This document shows, piece by piece, positions 1 through 8,521 of a stretch of DNA of 64,000 nucleotides. This stretch comes from Alphaproteobacteria bacterium MedPE-SWcel (GTDB lineage Bacteria > Pseudomonadota > Alphaproteobacteria > Rhodobacterales > Rhodobacteraceae): the NCBI GenBank assembly GCA_001874255.1, contig MPDC01000020.1:1-64000 (forward strand), given 5' to 3'. The notes beneath the pieces are model-generated. The model made no database searches. It was not told the DNA's origin and worked only from the letters and a program-made list of their open reading frames with translations. Made by a program: the position numbers and the translations under genes. The stretch's first letter is position 1. Each line of letters starts with the position of its first letter.

Positions 1-1
1 C

Positions 2-437
2 GATCAACCCTTGCCCCGCGGGAGCCATCCATACATGGTCCGAGGACAATGCCGAGCGGATATGGCGGAAGAGAACCGTCGACTGAAGCGCATGTATGCC
101 GAGATGGGCATTCAAAACGACCTGCTGAAGGTAGTGCTTGGAAAAGAGCGTTAAGGCCGTCTCAGAGGCAAGAGATGGCCACCCGCTCCGCGATATGGAG
201 GCTGCACGCGTGGCCAAAACCTCTCAGCAGCGCTTCTTCCCGACGTGCTACGGGCCCGAATATGTCAGTGGAAAACTGATGGCGTGGCCCGAGAAACGCA
301 ACGTTCGGCTGGAATACATCCAGCCCGGCAAGCCGCAGCAGAACGCTTACATCGAGCGCCACAACCGCACCGTTCGTGGCGAATGGCTGGCCATCGGTGG
401 GATGACCTCCGCTATGAAACTGAGAACAGCCGCATGA
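2..437 (+). pseudogene. Decayed IS3-family transposase (orfA tail plus orfB pieces)
   Basis: Remnant of an insertion sequence of the IS3 type. In frame 2 the text up to the TAA at 152 reads as an orfA C-terminus (EENRRLKRMYAEM...LLKVVLGK, the usual leucine-zipper tail). Frame 1 then resembles the orfB N-terminus (RALRPSQRQEMA, about 145-185), and frame 3 from about 255 gives the catalytic-core end (GPEYVSGKLMAW, RLEYIQPGKPQQNAYIERHN, RTVRGEWLA) followed directly by GGMTSAMKL. An intact orfB has several hundred more bases, so the copy is shifted in frame and internally deleted between EWLA and the GG-T-A-KL tail. The stretch to about 475 (GGACCCCATTAAAAATGGGAGG) may be the right end of the element. 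Function is lost. The exact IS name was not assigned. Confidence 0.8.
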
Positions 438-571
438 ATTCTGCGGCTGGACCCCATTAAAAATGGGAGGATTACCCCGGGACTGCGTATCTGACCAGCA
501 GGGATGGGCCCCCAACAATATGCAGGCGCAAGCGCACCACGGATCAACGGAGTGCGATGTTCTTCATACAC

Positions 572-2548
572 TTAGCCGCGAAGCATCATAAGAGCGGCAT
601 TGCCGGAGCTATAGCCACTGCTTATCGATTTCATCTGAGCCCGGGTCAGGTACATATTGACCAAATCGTCCATCTTGTCCCCTGCGATGAATTCGGACGG
701 TTTGTCGGTTCCGAGGATGTCCTCGGCTTTTCGTTTGTAGACTTCTACAGCCTGGTCAATATCCATCTGCCCGATCTCACTCGGCAGACCCAATGCCACC
801 TGCATAAAGTCGGTCATCGCCTGTTGCCCCATGATGGTAAACCATTGCGATGTGGCACTGGGCCCATCGTCCTCGTCATTCATGGTGCGCAACTCTTCCA
901 GGGCATCTTCAAACGCTTGCTCTGCATCCGTGTCATCAGACTGAAACAGGATATCCAGCTCTCGCTCTGCAATTTGCGCGTAATAGGTCATGAAGAATTC
1001 ACTTTCCCCCTCGGCGGCAGCATTCGCACGATAGGCGTCGGTGACCAGGCCGATTTGGTAAGGTCCGGTGAGTTCCCTTAAATCATCGGTTCCAAAAAGC
1101 TCAACCGCCTGATCCTTATAGATCGCCAGCTGTTGGTCGATGGTCAGGGTATCGAATGTCGAGCCGGCATCCAGCTCGCTCTGAGCAACAAGATCTGCAA
1201 CTGCGGCATCGACATCAAGAGCGGTTTTCAGGAAGCGTGGGACGCCGCTTTGACCCATTGTACTGAACCATCCGGCATCAATAGCCGCAATGTCCTGTTC
1301 GGAACTGGTGTCCGCGACGGTGTCTTCCTCGCCATAAGAGAACTTCAGAATCGTTTCAACGGTGCCCACATTGGCAGAAATTTCGCTATTCCGCATGCCG
1401 GAGTCGGCAGCCTTTTCGCGGTAGACGTCCAGAATATCATCCATGTTCTCGCTACTTGCAAAAACATTTGGGTCGTCGGTTCCAAAGGCTTCGATTGCCT
1501 TTTCACGGTAAAGTCTCATCGCTTCACTGGTGTCGCGATCCGCGATGTCATCCGGTAGTTCGAGCGCAACTTTCATGAACTCTGCCAACGGCTCCTGCCG
1601 TGCGATGTAGGTCCATTCCTCATTCAGAGCCGAATCCCGGGACACCATCTGATCCAAAATCCGTTCAGACAGGTCTGCGGTGGCCGTGATTTCATCGCTG
1701 GGGTCGCCATCAACCGTCGCGCGGGTCTTATAGGCCGACAACACCACGTCCTTGTTGTCAGGCGAGAAGAAGACAGTCGGGTCGTCGGTGCCAAAAACAA
1801 CCGTGGCCCTGTCGCGATAGGCCTGAATTTTTTCCTCTTCATCCAGCCCGGAAACAGATGCAGACATGCGAAGCGTCGTGTTGAGGAAATCCGTCAAGAC
1901 GTCTCGTTGGACGATGTCTTCCCATTGATCCTCAACGGATGTGACCCCGAGGTGCTCTTCCTCTTCGCCGGTGATGTTCTCCAGCGTCGAATTGAACTCT
2001 CTGAGCGCGCGCTCTTTCACGCTGAGTTGCGAGACATCGTCCGCATCTGGTTCGCCAAAGACTTCGATCATCGCGCGTTTGGCAAACAGCGCGGTGCGGA
2101 TGGTTTCGTCAACTTCACCAACCGCTTCCTCGAAAGAGGCGGATTGGAAACTGTCGATCACACCCTGCATGGCCTTGGAATCTGTGGTCTTGGGGGATTG
2201 ACCTGGGCCGAAGCCAAATGCCTCCGAGAACTTTACGTACCGTTCGTCGTTCATCGTATTGGCAAGCGCGTCGTCGGCCGTCGTGCCCTCGTTCAAGGCC
2301 CGCTGCAAAAGCGCACGGTAGTTGATTTCTTCTTCCAGCCCGAACGCCTTGACCGCCACCTGAAGAAGGCGGCGGTCGTCGAGAAGGTCATCTGTGGAAG
2401 TCACTCTGCCGATATTCTCGGCAAAGTACTCGCTATCGTTTTTCAACTGACCTGCTTGTATGAAGGCGTCATATTGCCGGTCATAGGTCGATTGTAAGAA
2501 ATTCCAGCCCGCAACCCCAGATGACGGAATGAGCGGTGTGAAGCTCAT
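572..2548 (-). CDS. DUF1217 repeat protein, flagellar-cluster associated
   Basis: A 658-residue acidic protein that starts at the ATG overlapping the flbT stop (ATGA), so it is translationally coupled to flbT. It resembles the DUF1217 family found in alphaproteobacterial flagellar clusters; the biochemical role is unknown. It consists of repeating units: the motif FGTDDP or a close variant recurs at residues 252, 355, 485 and 612, with more diverged versions near 70 and 164. Each is preceded by a Y-R/K-x-K/R-A helix and followed about 20 residues later by D-x-Y-x-x-x-A. Unit spacing is about 90-130 residues. No signal peptide or membrane segment was seen. A longer in-frame reading upstream (to 2776) lies inside flbT and was rejected. 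Position at the 3' end of the flagellin-flaF-flbT operon suggests a flagellar structural or export role. Confidence 0.8.
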   Translation of the reverse strand: MSFTPLIPSSGVAGWNFLQSTYDRQYDAFIQAGQLKNDSEYFAENIGRVTSTDDLLDDRRLLQVAVKAFGLEEEINYRALLQRALNEGTTADDALANTMNDERYVKFSEAFGFGPGQSPKTTDSKAMQGVIDSFQSASFEEAVGEVDETIRTALFAKRAMIEVFGEPDADDVSQLSVKERALREFNSTLENITGEEEEHLGVTSVEDQWEDIVQRDVLTDFLNTTLRMSASVSGLDEEEKIQAYRDRATVVFGTDDPTVFFSPDNKDVVLSAYKTRATVDGDPSDEITATADLSERILDQMVSRDSALNEEWTYIARQEPLAEFMKVALELPDDIADRDTSEAMRLYREKAIEAFGTDDPNVFASSENMDDILDVYREKAADSGMRNSEISANVGTVETILKFSYGEEDTVADTSSEQDIAAIDAGWFSTMGQSGVPRFLKTALDVDAAVADLVAQSELDAGSTFDTLTIDQQLAIYKDQAVELFGTDDLRELTGPYQIGLVTDAYRANAAAEGESEFFMTYYAQIAERELDILFQSDDTDAEQAFEDALEELRTMNDEDDGPSATSQWFTIMGQQAMTDFMQVALGLPSEIGQMDIDQAVEVYKRKAEDILGTDKPSEFIAGDKMDDLVNMYLTRAQMKSISSGYSSGNAALMMLRG

Positions 2549-2949
2549 TGCGATCTGACGGCCATGAGCCGCTCCTCTCGTGGCAGCAAGGCGCGCAATG
2601 CCTTGAGGCAGCGATAGTGATTGTTGCTGATCACCGACTCGGTTGCTTCTGATAGCGCCGCGCGACTGTCCGGGTCGGTAAAGACCTGGCTCAGTTCCTC
2701 GATGCGACGCAACATTGGCAGACGGTCTTCTTCGGGGTCGACATCCCCGGAGAGCACCAGCTGGGCTGCGTAGCAAACACGACGTACCGGCGTATTTGCT
2801 TGTTCAGGGTGAATCGCATCACGCAAACGCAAGATATTTGCATCAGGTGTTACGATGGATAAGCGACTGCGGCGATCTCCGTTCTCGATCACGGCACCGT
2901 TGACCAAAACGCGCTCTTTCGGCGCGAGTTTAAGGACCAATCCACTCAT
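2545..2949 (-). CDS. flbT: Flagellin mRNA regulator FlbT
   Basis: A 134-residue match to FlbT, the alphaproteobacterial post-transcriptional regulator that acts on the 5' untranslated region of flagellin mRNA (repressor in Caulobacter, activator in some relatives). The N-terminus MSGLVLKLAPKERVLVNGAVIENG and the RLRDAIHPEQANTPVRR segment are typical, and the length is that of the family. The start lies 2 bases after the flaF stop, and the stop overlaps the next start by ATGA, so flaF, flbT and the DUF1217 gene are one transcriptional unit downstream of flagellin. The likely target is the flagellin leader just upstream in the same operon. Confidence 0.93.
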   Translation of the reverse strand: MSGLVLKLAPKERVLVNGAVIENGDRRSRLSIVTPDANILRLRDAIHPEQANTPVRRVCYAAQLVLSGDVDPEEDRLPMLRRIEELSQVFTDPDSRAALSEATESVISNNHYRCLKALRALLPREERLMAVRSQ

Positions 2950-2951
2950 TT

Positions 2952-3323
2952 TCAGGACGCTCCGCTTCTTAGGCCACGCATGATGGCCGTGTTGATCTCT
3001 ACAAGCGGCTCGACCGTGGCCTTTCGAGCCAGGACCTTGCTGCTGTGCTCACGCGTGAAGCGAGCCAAATGAAACAGACGTTGTTTCAGCTCGGTCGGCA
3101 GCTTGTTGCCGTCCTTCGCCAGATCTGAAGTGAAGAGTGTCCATAGTTTGCGGTTGTCGGAGACAGCTGCAACAAGCTCCTTGAAACCGTCAGAACCCTT
3201 GCCGTCCGCCACAATCATGCGATGTGTGATACGGGCCAGGATTTCATATTCGGTGTTCCGTGCAGTACGGGTCGGGGCTTTTGCCGCCGCATAGGCGCTC
3301 TTCGCCTTTAGAAGGGCATTCAC
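2952..3323 (-). CDS. flaF: Flagellar biosynthesis regulator FlaF
   Basis: A 123-residue FlaF homologue, required in alphaproteobacteria for flagellin translation or secretion and functionally paired with FlbT. The family signature is a helix beginning A-Y-A/G near the N-terminus (KSAYAAAKAPTRTARNTEYEILARITHRM) followed by WTLFTSDLAKDGNKLP and a C-terminal helix. It sits between flagellin (90 bases upstream) and flbT (2 bases downstream), which is the conserved arrangement in Rhodobacteraceae. The start is the only good ATG before the conserved segment. Confidence 0.92.
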   Translation of the reverse strand: MNALLKAKSAYAAAKAPTRTARNTEYEILARITHRMIVADGKGSDGFKELVAAVSDNRKLWTLFTSDLAKDGNKLPTELKQRLFHLARFTREHSSKVLARKATVEPLVEINTAIMRGLRSGAS

Positions 3324-3375
3324 GTGTTATCCTAACGTTTTATTATTCACTGGTTCTCAGAGACGTAGGTAGGCA

Positions 3376-3401
3376 CCTGGGACCCTTCTCAGGGCCCCAG
3401 G
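3376..3401 (-). terminator. Hairpin after flagellin gene, no U-tract
   Basis: CCTGGGACCC / GGGCCCCAGG form a 10-bp stem with one mismatch around TTCTCA, 12 bases past the flagellin stop on the minus strand. No run of U follows, and flaF-flbT follow in the same direction. It may therefore be a partial attenuator or an mRNA-stabilising stem that gives flagellin more transcript than the downstream regulators. Confidence 0.5.
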
Positions 3402-3412
3402 CGAAAGGCTAT

Positions 3413-4261
3413 TTAGCGGAAGAGCTGTTGCAGCGAGCTCGGCGCTTCGTTGGCAATTGTCAGCGATTGGATTGCAAGCTCTTGTTGAGTCTGCAGGGCG
3501 CTGAGACGTGCGGAGGCTTCTTCCATGTTGGTATCGGTCATGGTGGAAACACCCAGGGTCATGGAGTCGACCAGATCGGCCACGAACATCGACTGGTCAT
3601 CCAGGCGCGCGGCAGAGGCACCCAGAGCAGCGGCGCCGGTGATCGCAGTCTGCAGGAAGGTTTCGATCTCACCCAGCGCAGAGGCGGCAGTGGCCGTGTC
3701 GGTGATCGAAGTCAGGTTCGTTGTGAGATCCAGGCTGGATTCGAAGTCGACGGTCGCGATGGTGATCTCCACAGCGGAGACGGTACCACCGGCGCCAACA
3801 CGGTCGAGGGAGGCCAGGACGCCCATCTCGGTTGTGGTGTTGCCATCGATGTCGGATGCCAGCAGGTTCGCGCCATTGAACTGAGCGGCCGAGATGATTG
3901 CCTCAACCTGTTCAACTTTGGACGTGATGTCTGTCTGGATTTTCCCGTGATCTACGTTCTCGGACTGAGCAGAAACGATCAGCTCCTTGATCTCGGTCAG
4001 TTTCTCAACGATCTGTTCCGCACCGGCAGAGGCAACGGCAACGGTTGCTTCACCGATGGCGAGACCTTCTTCGATCGCTTCAAAACCGGCGATGTCGGAT
4101 TCCATGGTCTTGGAGATCGCCCAGACAGCAGAGTTGTCTTTGGCGGTACCGATTTCTTTGCCGGTGGAGATGTTGGACTGGGTGGTGTTCAGGTCATCGT
4201 TCACAGACTTCAAAGTCTGGAGTGCAACCATTGCGCCATTGTTCGTCAGAATGCTGGACAT
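3413..4261 (-). CDS. fliC: Flagellin
   Basis: A 282-residue flagellin, the subunit of the flagellar filament exported by the flagellar type III system. The N-terminal D0/D1 helices (MSSILTNNGAMVALQTLKSV, residues 1-60) and the C-terminal D1/D0 helices (ASARLSALQTQQELAIQSLT, last 45 residues) are clear. The central variable region is short, giving the compact length common in Rhodobacteraceae. There is no signal peptide, as expected for type III export. It is the first gene of a leftward group with flaF, flbT and the DUF1217 gene. The leader carries hairpins that could be the FlbT target (see 4282-4367). The symbol is chosen by analogy with Rhodobacter; it could equally be named flaA. Confidence 0.93.
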   Translation of the reverse strand: MSSILTNNGAMVALQTLKSVNDDLNTTQSNISTGKEIGTAKDNSAVWAISKTMESDIAGFEAIEEGLAIGEATVAVASAGAEQIVEKLTEIKELIVSAQSENVDHGKIQTDITSKVEQVEAIISAAQFNGANLLASDIDGNTTTEMGVLASLDRVGAGGTVSAVEITIATVDFESSLDLTTNLTSITDTATAASALGEIETFLQTAITGAAALGASAARLDDQSMFVADLVDSMTLGVSTMTDTNMEEASARLSALQTQQELAIQSLTIANEAPSSLQQLFR

Positions 4262-4281
4262 AGCATAAGTTCCTTTAATAC

Positions 4282-4367
4282 GGGGCAGTTTAACCCCTGA
4301 TTTGGTATCTCAGCTTCGTTGCCGAAGCTCTCTCTGTCGTCTTTCTGACCTTGCTTCACCTATCGGC
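4282..4367 (-). promoter_or_regulatory. Flagellin leader: GNRA-loop hairpin and possible sigma-28 -10 box
   Basis: On the minus strand, upstream of the flagellin ATG, AGCTTCG-GCAA-CGAAGCT (4312-4329) is a perfect 7-bp stem closed by a GCAA tetraloop. A second stem, GGGG/CCCC (4282-4297), lies nearer the start. At 4360-4367 the minus strand reads GCCGATAG, close to the sigma-28 -10 consensus GCCGATAA, but no convincing -35 was found at the usual spacing. If this is the promoter, the leader is about 90 nt and contains both stems. FlbT is known in relatives to act through the flagellin 5' UTR. Assigning these stems to FlbT is inference. Confidence 0.45.
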
Positions 4368-4475
4368 TTCCGCGCCACCTCAGTCGAGATGCAAGGCGAC
4401 CTTGGCGTATCAGGTCCTAAGAGAGTGCTAATGGTCCAATTTGCATTTTTAAAATTGTCTCCAATTCCCGGTGGG

Positions 4476-4844
4476 TTAGGCGCGCTTTTCCAGCTTCAGA
4501 CTGCCTGTGGTTGTAAATTGCGTCTTCCGTCCGGAGCGGTCATAGACTTCCAAACCCCGGCGGACCTTGCGTAATTCTGCCATTCGGTTTGCAACGGCCT
4601 TGATGCCTTGCATGGCGCTGCCGAGTAGCTCCTGGTTGCGGGCGACTTTATTGTTCACGGTGTCCAGCGCGGATTTTTCCAGGTCGCTGATCATGTTGAG
4701 CTTGTCAAACAGCGCTTCCTTCTGGTTCAGCAGGCCTTCCAGCTTATGCAGCTGCCCCTCCTTCAATGCGGCGCGTTCCTGATCGAGAATTTTGTCGAGA
4801 GACGCGATCAGCGCCTGAGGTGTTTGATCGGTAAGTGTGCTCAT
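4476..4844 (-). CDS. FlgN-like flagellar chaperone, coiled coil
   Basis: A 122-residue, mostly helical protein (MSTLTDQTPQALIASLDKIL...) with a long heptad-like stretch (residues 10-85) resembling FlgN, the export chaperone for hook-filament junction proteins FlgK and FlgL. The start is the ATG overlapping the stop of the upstream FlgJ-like gene (ATGA). The longer reading to 5186 runs through that gene and was rejected. The tail (VRRGLEVYDRSGRK) is typical of alphaproteobacterial versions. Similarity is at the level of size, helix content and context, so FlgN is a probable rather than certain assignment. Confidence 0.62.
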   Translation of the reverse strand: MSTLTDQTPQALIASLDKILDQERAALKEGQLHKLEGLLNQKEALFDKLNMISDLEKSALDTVNNKVARNQELLGSAMQGIKAVANRMAELRKVRRGLEVYDRSGRKTQFTTTGSLKLEKRA

Positions 4845-5131
4845 TCTTGAGAGTCCTTCAGTGAATTGTAGATGGATTCGGCCAGCCCGATGCCGCCGCT
4901 TTCGGCCATTGCCCGGGCTTGTTCGTTGACCAGCAAGCTGGCGAACTGATCTTCGCCCGAGCCGCCGCCAAAGGCCTCTGGCGCTTTTCCAAGGCCTGCT
5001 GCTTTTAACATTTCCGAAAGAAAGGATGCTTCCAGGTCGATAGCCGCTTGACGCAACGCGGCGTCTTTTGGGTCCGCGACCTGTTGCAACGGGGCCGCCG
5101 CCGTGGGCAGCGAAACATTTGGTACGGGCAT
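4841..5131 (-). CDS. FlgJ-like rod-binding protein
   Basis: A 96-residue protein matching the N-terminal rod-binding domain of FlgJ without the muramidase domain: LRQAAIDLEASFLSEMLKAAG, then FASLLVNEQARAMAESGGIGLAESIY. In alphaproteobacteria the FlgJ rod-capping and hydrolase functions are often on separate proteins. The chosen start (MPVPNVSL) precedes the conserved region by about 22 residues. Upstream in-frame Met codons lie in the divergent promoter region towards fliK. The stop overlaps the FlgN-like start by ATGA. Confidence 0.75.
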   Translation of the reverse strand: MPVPNVSLPTAAAPLQQVADPKDAALRQAAIDLEASFLSEMLKAAGLGKAPEAFGGGSGEDQFASLLVNEQARAMAESGGIGLAESIYNSLKDSQE

Positions 5132-5257
5132 TTTGCCTCTGTCCTTGCATCTGTGTCGAATTCTTCGATTTTTCCAGTTTTCGCAAAAAGCGGTTAAAAA
5201 TAATGTAACCGGTTTGCGATATTCAAAGGCTACACGAGATAGAACATCCGGTGACCC

Positions 5258-6916
5258 ATGTTTATGAACTTCCTTTCGACTCAATCAGTTGGCAGTAAGC
5301 CTGTTGAGTCGCCGCCACGATCTGACACGTATCGGAAATCCGGCGACTCCTTTGAGTCGGCCATGAAGCGCGCGGCCAATGAAACACATCAAAAGTCACG
5401 AGATGCGCGGGACACCAAGGCAACTGATCCGAAAGAGCGGAAAAAAGCTGACGCCCTTGAAGACCAGGCACCGGGCAAGGATACGGACACAGCATCTGAC
5501 GCGCCGCAACCGGTATCTGAGAATACCGAGACGGATAGCACTGGCTCCGCGGAGGTTGCCGCGGTTGAAGGCGCCTCTCCGGACACCGTGATGACGCCAT
5601 CAGAGGGGAATACATTCTCAGATCAGGCCGGTGACCATCCGGACGAGGTGGTTGAAGAGCATCTGGCGGTTTCGCAAAATCCGAACGCTTCCAGTCAGGG
5701 AGCGGAAGAGATTGCGCCGGGGTCCATGGTCAAGACACCAGGAGATCGCGCGGTTCCGGATGCCATGGGTAAGCAGATGTCGGCAAAGCCCGCTCCGGAA
5801 CCGGTCTCGCCTGCGGCGGGACAGGCCGTGCCGCCGGACGATCAATCGACCCAACCAGGCGAAAATGTACTGGTCGAAGGGGAGGCATCCGATACGGAAG
5901 AGCCTTCACTTCCGGTATCTCGCACCGGCGTACTGGATGATCCGAAAGGGCGCGGCAGTATCTCAACGACCCTAGAAGCGCATCGCGAGACATTGCGCCA
6001 ACAGCGCCCTCTCACGGGCGCAGCCGAGGCCCGGGAGTCTTCGAAAACAGCCAGGGATCCTCAGGCGGGAACGACCGGCAAGGGCGATGACGCCTCTATA
6101 CGTTTGCCGGGAATGCCACCGGCGTCGACAGCCCAACAACCCGTTGCGGCGCCTGCAGTCGCCGAGGCGCAAGCCCGGCCAGATAGATCGGATGCTGCCG
6201 CGCAGACACCGTCGGTGAGCCAGGCGTCGGGCGCTGCCTTCGATGTGCGGACGCAATCGACGAACGTTCAGGTGCGGCCAGCTCTGACAGGGGGCGCATC
6301 AGCCAGCGGTGCCGCGACGCAATCTGCGGCGACCGGCACGGTCTTGCAATCGACCTCCGCCGTGGTGACCAGCGTGTTTGGCACCTCGGACAGTGCCATG
6401 ACGGGTGAAGATGTGCTCACGCAGCGCGGCGCAGAGAGCTTTGCCTTGCCGCAGTTGCTGGCTGAGGCCTCCGTGCGGTCCGGGGCCTCCAGCTTTCGCG
6501 CGGAAACGCCCCGTCATGTGGCGCAGCAGCTGGCCGAGGCCGTTGCCACCAATGGCAAGCGCAACATTGATGTATCGCTGAACCCCCGAGAATTGGGTCA
6601 CGTGAATATGCGGGTCTCGACGTCGGAAACCGGCGTCATGGTCGTGATCCAGGCCGAACGGCAGGAAACCGAAGATCTGATGCGCCGCCACATTCAGGAC
6701 CTGGCGCGTGAATTCAAGGAGATGGGCTTCTCCGACATCTCTTTCCAGTTCGGCTCCGATACCGAGGCCGGGCAATCGGGGGACGGGGAGCTGGCGGATG
6801 AGTCCGGTGGCGCCGGGCTGAAAGGCGAGGGCGATGCCGCCGAGGGCGAGCCTCAGGGGCTGCCCCTGTCACAACAACTCAACATTTCGGCCAACGGGCT
6901 GGACATAAGGATCTGA
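5258..6916 (+). CDS. fliK: Flagellar hook-length control protein FliK
   Basis: A 552-residue FliK-like protein. Residues 1-400 are a low-complexity, acidic, Pro/Ser/Thr/Gly-rich tract of the kind thought to act as the molecular ruler. The C-terminal export-switch (Flg_hook) domain is at about 425-510 (LNPRELGHVNMRVSTSETG, then VVIQAERQETEDLMRRHIQD). It controls the switch of export from hook to filament subunits through FlhB. It is divergent from the FlgJ-like gene and is followed 4 bases later by flgD. An alternative start is the second Met, two codons on (5264). Confidence 0.88.
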   Translation: MFMNFLSTQSVGSKPVESPPRSDTYRKSGDSFESAMKRAANETHQKSRDARDTKATDPKERKKADALEDQAPGKDTDTASDAPQPVSENTETDSTGSAEVAAVEGASPDTVMTPSEGNTFSDQAGDHPDEVVEEHLAVSQNPNASSQGAEEIAPGSMVKTPGDRAVPDAMGKQMSAKPAPEPVSPAAGQAVPPDDQSTQPGENVLVEGEASDTEEPSLPVSRTGVLDDPKGRGSISTTLEAHRETLRQQRPLTGAAEARESSKTARDPQAGTTGKGDDASIRLPGMPPASTAQQPVAAPAVAEAQARPDRSDAAAQTPSVSQASGAAFDVRTQSTNVQVRPALTGGASASGAATQSAATGTVLQSTSAVVTSVFGTSDSAMTGEDVLTQRGAESFALPQLLAEASVRSGASSFRAETPRHVAQQLAEAVATNGKRNIDVSLNPRELGHVNMRVSTSETGVMVVIQAERQETEDLMRRHIQDLAREFKEMGFSDISFQFGSDTEAGQSGDGELADESGGAGLKGEGDAAEGEPQGLPLSQQLNISANGLDIRI

Positions 6917-6920
6917 GAGA

Positions 6921-7598
6921 ATGACCACTGAAATTTCCAGTCTGAGTACGGCCAGCACGGTCAGCTCGTCGGCGACCCAATCCGCCACATCGGCGCTGTC
7001 GTCCGACTTTGAAACCTTTTTGACGCTGATGACGACGCAGGCCAAGTACCAGGACCCGCTCGAGCCGATGGATTCGTCGGATTATACCGCCCAGCTTGCG
7101 CAGTTCTCGTCGGTTGAGCAGCAGGTTCTGACCAATGACACGCTGGCGAGCATGCTGACACAATTGTCCCTCACCAACATGTCGCAATTGACAGGTTGGG
7201 TCGGCAAGGAAGTCCGGGCTCAGGCGGCTGCGCATTACGATGGATCCACCCCGATCTCCGTGGCGCCGAATCCGGCGGCCGTTGCCGATGAGGTGCAACT
7301 GGTCATCTATGATGACACCGAGGCGGAAGTGGGCCGCATTGAATTGCCGGTCTCCGCCGAACCCTACATGTGGAACGGCGAAGGCGCAGACGGAGAGGCG
7401 CTTCCGGACGGCAATTACACATTTGTGGTCGAAAGCTATTCCGACGATGAGGTGATCCTGTCGGAAGTCGCCGAAGTCTACGGGCTGGTCGAAGAAACCC
7501 AGAACGTAAATGGGGAGGTGGCCTTGATCCTGCAAAGCGGAACCGCCATCCTTGCCTCCTCGGTCACGGCGCTGCGCGAGCCTGATACGGCATCTTGA
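6921..7598 (+). CDS. flgD: Flagellar hook-capping protein FlgD
   Basis: A 225-residue FlgD, the cap that helps hook protein polymerise. The N-terminal domain carries the family signature FETFLTLMTTQAKYQDPLEP (about residues 29-50) and then AQLAQFSSVEQQV. A tudor/Fn3-like C-terminal half follows (YMWNGEGADGEALPDGNYTF). It starts 4 bases after fliK and is probably co-transcribed with it. A Ser/Thr-rich N-terminus without a signal peptide fits type III export. Confidence 0.93.
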   Translation: MTTEISSLSTASTVSSSATQSATSALSSDFETFLTLMTTQAKYQDPLEPMDSSDYTAQLAQFSSVEQQVLTNDTLASMLTQLSLTNMSQLTGWVGKEVRAQAAAHYDGSTPISVAPNPAAVADEVQLVIYDDTEAEVGRIELPVSAEPYMWNGEGADGEALPDGNYTFVVESYSDDEVILSEVAEVYGLVEETQNVNGEVALILQSGTAILASSVTALREPDTAS

Positions 7599-7759
7599 TG
7601 TCCGCGGGCGCTGCTTTTTGATCGGGACCCTATGGCCGCCGGGGACAGGCGGCGATCCGACCGTGGAGCGCAGTCCTGACGACCGCAACCAACGACATTG
7701 CATCAGCCCTGTTTCGCCATCTGGCGGGGCAGGGCTGGCGCCTTTCCAGCCCCACCGCC

Positions 7760-8521
7760 TTGTCCGGTGGGCGCAGCAATCACGTCTGGCAATCCGGTGA
7801 CATCGTTGTCAAACTCTATCGCCCGTCGCGGGAGAATCCGCTTTTTGCCAATGACCCGGTCCGCGAGCGTCAGAGCCTGCAGGCCCTGAGCGGCACCGGA
7901 ATCGTGCCACGCTACCTGTCGCACGGCAGATGGCGGGGGCAGGACTGGTTGATGTACCGCCATCTGGCGGGGGCGCCATGGCGTCAGGACACCGCACATG
8001 TGGCGCGTTTGTTGGGGATTTTGCACGATCAGACCGCATTTGACGGGCTACCGGCGGGGGCGAACGGATCGCAGGCTCTGGCCGCGCAGACCAGGACAAT
8101 TCTGGCGAGCTGCGCGCCGAGCGGGCTGGATTTATCCCCCTTGCGGCCGCAGGGTGTGGTCCCGCCGACGCGCCAGACGGGCCTGATCCATGGTGATCCG
8201 GTGCCGGGCAATCTGGTGGAATATGACGGAACCCTCGCGTTGATTGACTGGCAATGTCCGCAACGCGGTGATCCGGCGGAAGATCTCGCCCTGTTTCTGT
8301 CCCCGGCGATGCAACTATTGTATCGCGGCCGGCCACTCGGGCGGGAGGAAGAGGCGCAGTTTGCCGCTGCCTATCCGGACCGTCGAGTGGTGGCGCGGTA
8401 TTTTGCGTTGAAGCCGTGGTTTCATTGGCGGATGGCAGCCTATTGCATGTGGCGCAATGATACCGAGGCGCTCGATCTGGAGGTCTCGGCGCTTCAGTCC
8501 ATCAGGCCGAGCACCGCATAG
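7760..8521 (+). CDS. APH/choline-kinase-like phosphotransferase
   Basis: Aminoglycoside-phosphotransferase fold small-molecule kinase. Visible motifs are the glycine-rich GGRSNHVW loop, the Brenner catalytic motif LIHGDPVPGNLV (H-G-D and N), and the metal-binding IDWQCPQRGDPAEDLA. The substrate is not deducible; choline/ethanolamine- or thiamine-kinase-like relatives share this architecture. The coordinate given uses a TTG at 7760, but in-frame sequence upstream (SALFRHLAGQGWRLSSPTA, back to about 7676) looks like the start of this domain. Translation may therefore begin at a non-ATG codon near 7676; no ATG or GTG exists between the in-frame stop at 7619 and here. The 3' end overlaps the convergent oxidase gene by 28 bp. 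Confidence 0.78.
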   Translation: MSGGRSNHVWQSGDIVVKLYRPSRENPLFANDPVRERQSLQALSGTGIVPRYLSHGRWRGQDWLMYRHLAGAPWRQDTAHVARLLGILHDQTAFDGLPAGANGSQALAAQTRTILASCAPSGLDLSPLRPQGVVPPTRQTGLIHGDPVPGNLVEYDGTLALIDWQCPQRGDPAEDLALFLSPAMQLLYRGRPLGREEEAQFAAAYPDRRVVARYFALKPWFHWRMAAYCMWRNDTEALDLEVSALQSIRPSTA

